Below are positions 61,013 to 64,000 of a stretch of 64,000 nucleotides of DNA, piece by piece. The stretch is from Cyanobacteriota bacterium (GTDB lineage: Bacteria; Cyanobacteriota; Vampirovibrionia; Vampirovibrionales; Vampirovibrionaceae): contig JAIEMW010000004.1 in assembly GCA_019751815.1 (NCBI GenBank), forward strand, positions 663,933 to 727,932, given 5' to 3'. Positions within the stretch are counted from its first letter, which is position 1, and the number at the start of each line of letters is the position of its first letter. The translations under genes and the position numbers were made by a program. Under the pieces are notes generated by a model that saw only the letters and a list, made by a program, of their open reading frames with translations, had not been told where the DNA came from and did no database searches.

Positions 61013-62348
61013 GGTCTAAAAGCTCCAACAGCTCACGTAATTGGGTGTAACACTGCATCAACTCACGTCCGTTGATGTTTTTCTCTTGTGACAGACATCG
61101 TTTTGCTGTCTGATAGGCAGTAATCCAGCGTTGTGTTTGTTTTGATTTTTCTACCTGTTTTGGATCTTCCGTCGAAAACAGTAAGGAATCAATCACCGAT
61201 TCAAGACGGCGGATTCCATCACTGTCAGAGGGGTTAATCTGGAAGCGTTTGCGCAAAACCATTTCTAGGCGCTGAGTCATAATCTGTAGCGGAACCTGGG
61301 TCGCGTGAGCCTTGTAATACAGTGTGGCCATGGCGTTCACAAAAATAGAGAGGTTATTGGCCTCTGTTGTGGTAGCTGACGCGGCTAGCACCAGGTTTCT
61401 TTTGGAAGTGACGCCTCGTTCAATGGGCCTCCAGGGCTTAAAGCTCAGCCAAACAATCAAGGAAAACAAAATACCCAACTGTAAAAAGATTTGTCCCAGT
61501 GGCGTCTTGAAGTAATAGTCCATTAAATCGGGGAGGGCAGAAAACCCATGGACGTATTCATTCACAAGGACAGATTTTTTTTCTTGAATCATCAGGTTGC
61601 TCAACCACTGTAGGTTATCACTACCGTCAAAAAGATGTTTGTTACTGCCAAGATCATCCACAGTCCCCACAATCAAATGCCCTTCTCCCACAGGATGGCG
61701 AAGCAGTAAGGCATGTCCCTCACTGTCTTGAAGAAGGACTTTGCTTTTGGTTGTTGCCTTTAAAAACCGCCACCATTGTTTAGTGAGCAGTGGTTTTTTG
61801 ACGTAAGCGTTAAGTTTGGGGTCCACACTCGTAAGGATTTTGGTCGTGCTCGGAGTCGAGCTCGTGTTTCTGATTTCCAAAGCCTTATTTTGGGCAGGGG
61901 GTTGAGAGTCTCCAGTGGCAGAGATATCAAAACGAGCGAGATAGTCGGCTTTTTGTTTCTCATAGAACAAGTCCAGCCAAATCACCGTATTGCCTGCTTC
62001 CATCCACTCTGTCATCGCGGCGAGTTGCTGATCGCCCAGCGGAGAGACAAAACTGGGCCCGATCCGAACCACATCCAAAGGGGATACCATCAGCATCTGG
62101 GATTTTTCACCGGTTTTTTCTGGCGGTAATAATATGAGAGGATGACGCCAAATGGTAACGGGGAGACCAATTTGGGTGAGCGTATCATGCCAGGCTTTAT
62201 ACCCGGAAGGTTTTACATTAAATACCGTTGGGTTGGCTAATTGCTCCTGGACTGTTTCCCCCCGCTTCAGCAACAGCAAGCCCAATACGGCCAGTACGAT
62301 ACAGAGCAAGCATGCGAAAAACAGAATCCAGAACTGCCGCGTACTCAT
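60984..62348 (-). CDS. DUF4350 membrane protein
   Basis: The 454-residue product has an N-terminal transmembrane helix (about residues 8-27), an extracytoplasmic region with a DUF4350 domain (KPSGYKAWHDTLTQIGLPVT near the start; later GHLIVGTVDDLGSNKHLFDG), a second membrane helix (about 290-305), and a cytoplasmic C-terminal part rich in helices. DUF4350 is typical of MoxR gene clusters and is predicted to be a glutamine-amidotransferase-like or scaffold domain without proven activity. It overlaps the DUF4129 gene by four bases and MoxR by 29. Confidence 0.82.
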   Translation of the reverse strand: MSTRQFWILFFACLLCIVLAVLGLLLLKRGETVQEQLANPTVFNVKPSGYKAWHDTLTQIGLPVTIWRHPLILLPPEKTGEKSQMLMVSPLDVVRIGPSFVSPLGDQQLAAMTEWMEAGNTVIWLDLFYEKQKADYLARFDISATGDSQPPAQNKALEIRNTSSTPSTTKILTSVDPKLNAYVKKPLLTKQWWRFLKATTKSKVLLQDSEGHALLLRHPVGEGHLIVGTVDDLGSNKHLFDGSDNLQWLSNLMIQEKKSVLVNEYVHGFSALPDLMDYYFKTPLGQIFLQLGILFSLIVWLSFKPWRPIERGVTSKRNLVLAASATTTEANNLSIFVNAMATLYYKAHATQVPLQIMTQRLEMVLRKRFQINPSDSDGIRRLESVIDSLLFSTEDPKQVEKSKQTQRWITAYQTAKRCLSQEKNINGRELMQCYTQLRELLELLDHGRHTLLIR

Positions 62349-63130
62349 TCTGGGCTACTCGCTCTGCTTCTAAGGGCCACAGCCGCTTGTTCTGCGCTGA
62401 CTGTCAAGCGGTTGTATTCAGCAAGAGATTCTTCGTAACGCGGACCCGATCCCAGAACCCCCCCGTAACGGACTTCTTCAAAGGGTCGGGCAATGGCGGC
62501 AAATTGTGTTGCCAGTAAGGTATTTTCTTGGACGGCAAGCAAGCTCAAACGGGTTTGGTACTCAGCATTGGTTCGGTTGGTCTCAAAGGCAATCAGTTGG
62601 TGCTCATCTAGTAAGCACAGCGTGGATAAAAATAGTTGGCGAATGGCACCAGAGAAGTCCTGAAGTGATGCCGCCTCACATGCTGCCTGAAAATGAAACC
62701 TGGCACTGATCAGCAAACTGCCGTCTGCAGTTTCTTTCATCAACACAGCCGTCCCCAGATTTTTTCGCTGCGTACGCTGCCATCGCTGAAACAATTGATA
62801 GCCAATGTAAATGACAAGTAAGCCCACCAGAACACCCAAAGCAATCGTGGCATAAGTCATCAGCTGGAGCAGTTGCTCTTGTGACGGTGCTCGGGTCCCC
62901 TTTGGTAGAAACCCACCAAATTGCCTCAAAAAGCCTTCCAGTGCTCGGAGCGAAACCTGAAGGAAGTTATCCAATGCCTTTTGATAATAAGGAGAGAGTT
63001 GTTCGAGGAGGTTATCCAGCCAACTTTTTTGGTTGGGGGCTGGAAACTCGTTGGACTGTTGCAAACGAAGGAGCATGTCGTGAATATCGACAGGAGCATC
63101 TGGAATATAGGGCTGTGTTTGACTGGGCAT
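62345..63130 (-). CDS. DUF4129-type membrane protein
   Basis: The 261-residue product has a Pro-rich start, a soluble helical region with WLDNLLEQLSPYYQKALDNF, one transmembrane helix (about residues 90-113), and a helical C-terminal domain whose LISARFHFQAACEAASLQDF followed by GAIRQLFLS matches the DUF4129 pattern. DUF4129 proteins are transglutaminase-cluster and MoxR-cluster partners. Its stop overlaps DUF4350 (ATGA). I use the ATG at 63130; the frame is open to a GTG at 63145. Neither has a good ribosome binding site. Confidence 0.7.
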   Translation of the reverse strand: MPSQTQPYIPDAPVDIHDMLLRLQQSNEFPAPNQKSWLDNLLEQLSPYYQKALDNFLQVSLRALEGFLRQFGGFLPKGTRAPSQEQLLQLMTYATIALGVLVGLLVIYIGYQLFQRWQRTQRKNLGTAVLMKETADGSLLISARFHFQAACEAASLQDFSGAIRQLFLSTLCLLDEHQLIAFETNRTNAEYQTRLSLLAVQENTLLATQFAAIARPFEEVRYGGVLGSGPRYEESLAEYNRLTVSAEQAAVALRSRASSPE

Positions 63131-63185
63131 TGAAAGACAGGCCACCAGCGTGAATTTTTAGGACATGAATCCATTTAAAATCGGT

Positions 63186-63191
63186 TATAAT
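63186..63191 (+). promoter_or_regulatory. Candidate -10 box for def
   Basis: A perfect TATAAT lies 51 bases before the GTG at 63243. Transcription starting near 63198 would exclude the in-frame ATG at 63165, which supports the later start of def. No strong -35 box is seen at the expected distance. Confidence 0.4.
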
Positions 63192-63242
63192 TTCCAGTAT
63201 AGACGAAGCAAAGACGAAATAAACCCAGAGGAAATCAGACCC

Positions 63243-63806
63243 GTGTCCGTACTCAAGGTCATCAATTATGGCGATGACGTGCTTCGCCAGCCCACAGAAA
63301 AAGTCCACAAGGTGTCGGCCAAAATTCAAAAGTTGGTCAACGATATGTTTGACACGATGTACGCCTACAACGGGGTCGGTTTGGCCGCCCCACAGGTGGG
63401 GGTGCTCAAGAAGATATTTGTTCTGGACTGCTCCACAGATGATGACCCGATGCCGCAAATGGTATTTATTAACCCGGTTATCATCAAAAAATCGGGCGCT
63501 ATACTCAGCCGAGAAGGTTGTCTCAGCTTTCCCAATGTGTTTACCGATGTGAAACGCTACGCTGATGTGACTGTCCGCTATATGGATATGAAAGGCAAGA
63601 TGCGGGAAATGACAGCAACAGAGGGTTCTCTGCTCTGTCGTGCTATCCAGCATGAGTACGATCACACCGAAGGGATTCTCTTCGTGGATCATGTGGTGGA
63701 CCGTTTTACGACCGATAATTTGCTCCACGAGAATCAACTGCCGCCAATCGACGCCAACCGGATTCTCAGCGAACCCGATCTCGATAACGTTCTCATGATG
63801 ATTTAG
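63243..63806 (+). CDS. def: Peptide deformylase
   Basis: The 187-residue metalloenzyme removes the formyl group from nascent N-terminal methionine. All three family motifs are present: GVGLAAPQVG, EGCLSFP (metal Cys) and QHEYDHTEG (HExxH-like metal site). I prefer the GTG at 63243: homologues begin close to MSVLKVINYGD, GAGGAA precedes it, and a TATAAT lies in between. The open frame extends to an ATG at 63165, which would add a 26-residue basic lead. It is directly followed by fmt, the standard def-fmt pairing. The C-terminal tail (about 15 residues) is a little longer than usual. Confidence 0.93.
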   Translation: MSVLKVINYGDDVLRQPTEKVHKVSAKIQKLVNDMFDTMYAYNGVGLAAPQVGVLKKIFVLDCSTDDDPMPQMVFINPVIIKKSGAILSREGCLSFPNVFTDVKRYADVTVRYMDMKGKMREMTATEGSLLCRAIQHEYDHTEGILFVDHVVDRFTTDNLLHENQLPPIDANRILSEPDLDNVLMMI

Positions 63807-63827
63807 GGTGAGAATTGAGTCCTGGCA

Positions 63828-64000
63828 ATGACAGCACCCAAAATTCGCACCGTTTTTATGGGGACCCCCAGTTTTTCCGTACCAGCACTACAGGCTTTAC
63901 TGGGAGATCCTCGCTTTGACGTTTTGGGGGTGTTGACGCAACCAGACCGACCCTCCGGCAGAGGACAAAAGCGACAACCCTCTCCTGTGAAACAAACGGC
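63828..64000 (+). CDS. fmt: Methionyl-tRNA formyltransferase, 5' end only
   Basis: The frame opens at an ATG at 63828 and runs off the right edge. The 57 visible residues include [19 protein letters not shown] and [21 protein letters not shown], the N-terminal formyltransferase nucleotide-binding pattern of Fmt. It formylates Met-tRNA for initiation and pairs functionally with def just upstream. The catalytic Asn-His-Asp motif lies beyond the window. The formyl-donor pocket could not be checked. Confidence 0.9.
   Translation, partial: MTAPKIRTVFMGTPSFSVPALQALLGDPRFDVLGVLTQPDRPSGRGQKRQPSPVKQT

Noticed and set aside
63012..63737. 241-codon minus-strand frame opposite def
   Set aside because: It covers the def motifs on the other strand and also overlaps the DUF4129 gene; no ribosome site or family match.
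1..64000. CRISPR arrays, tRNA/rRNA genes, insertion sequences, prophage
   Set aside because: I found no regularly spaced repeats, no tRNA-like TTCGA-containing cloverleaf between genes, no transposase or phage genes. Gaps are too short for rRNA. A covariance-model search would be needed to exclude small ncRNAs.

Overview
The window reads as one contiguous piece of the chromosome of a free-living, motile, diderm bacterium. An outer membrane is implied by the Tad-pilus secretin (37838-39376). Motility is implied by three flagellar genes (19957-22213), and quinone respiration by a UbiE/MenG methyltransferase. The gene mix (a DUF2227 metal-binding protein best known from cyanobacteria, a Tad pilus together with flagella, MoxR/SpoIIM/RDD genes, and no sporulation or photosynthesis genes) is compatible with a non-photosynthetic cyanobacterial relative of the Vampirovibrionia/Melainabacteria type. 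That placement is inference and needs a phylogeny. I see no rRNA, tRNA, CRISPR array, insertion sequence or prophage. Coding density is high: no gene-free gap exceeds about 240 bases, and many neighbours overlap by 1 or 4 bases.

Layout. 1-9.9 kb: a truncated laccase-domain gene (pgeF), a small secreted protein, a degenerate receiver-GGDEF protein, a class III aminotransferase, an unknown protein, an M20 peptidase, a DUF192 protein and mfd. 9.9-15.4 kb: mnmG and a YifB/ComM ATPase on the minus strand, then sppA coupled to a Yip1-like membrane protein. 15.6-18.3 kb: a minus-strand pair made of a very acidic 719-residue protein and an XRE/zinc-ribbon protein. 18.4-25 kb: an ATP-grasp-like protein, fliJ-fliK-like genes, a hook/rod protein and a GH38 mannosidase. 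25-28 kb: five small envelope or YtxH/DUF948-like genes and an M55 D-aminopeptidase. 28-32.5 kb: a tightly overlapped minus-strand operon (dicarboxylate symporter, TPR protein, diguanylate cyclase, ubiE), then the DUF2227 gene. 32.7-36.4 kb: an aldehyde dehydrogenase, an unknown coiled-coil protein and asnS.

36.5-44.4 kb is a Tad/Flp pilus operon, cpaB-cpaC(rcpA)-tadZ-tadA-tadB-tadC, without pilin or prepilin peptidase genes in the window. 44.4-49 kb holds a metallophosphoesterase, a SpoIIM-like gene divergent from an RDD gene, and an acetyl-CoA synthetase-like enzyme. 49.1-55.2 kb holds the most unusual content: two adjacent large Lon-family proteins. In both the usual Lon N-terminal domain is replaced by a region resembling a Clp N-domain. 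The first has a complete AAA+ ATPase and Ser-Lys protease. The second keeps the Ser-Lys dyad at the same 43-residue spacing but has lost the Walker A and Walker B signatures.

55.2-64 kb: a lone OppF-type ATPase, a 75-residue acidic protein, and a minus-strand run DUF4129-DUF4350-moxR-pyrK-pyrD-pyk that ties an envelope/chaperone module to pyrimidine synthesis by overlapping genes. At the right edge are def and the start of fmt.
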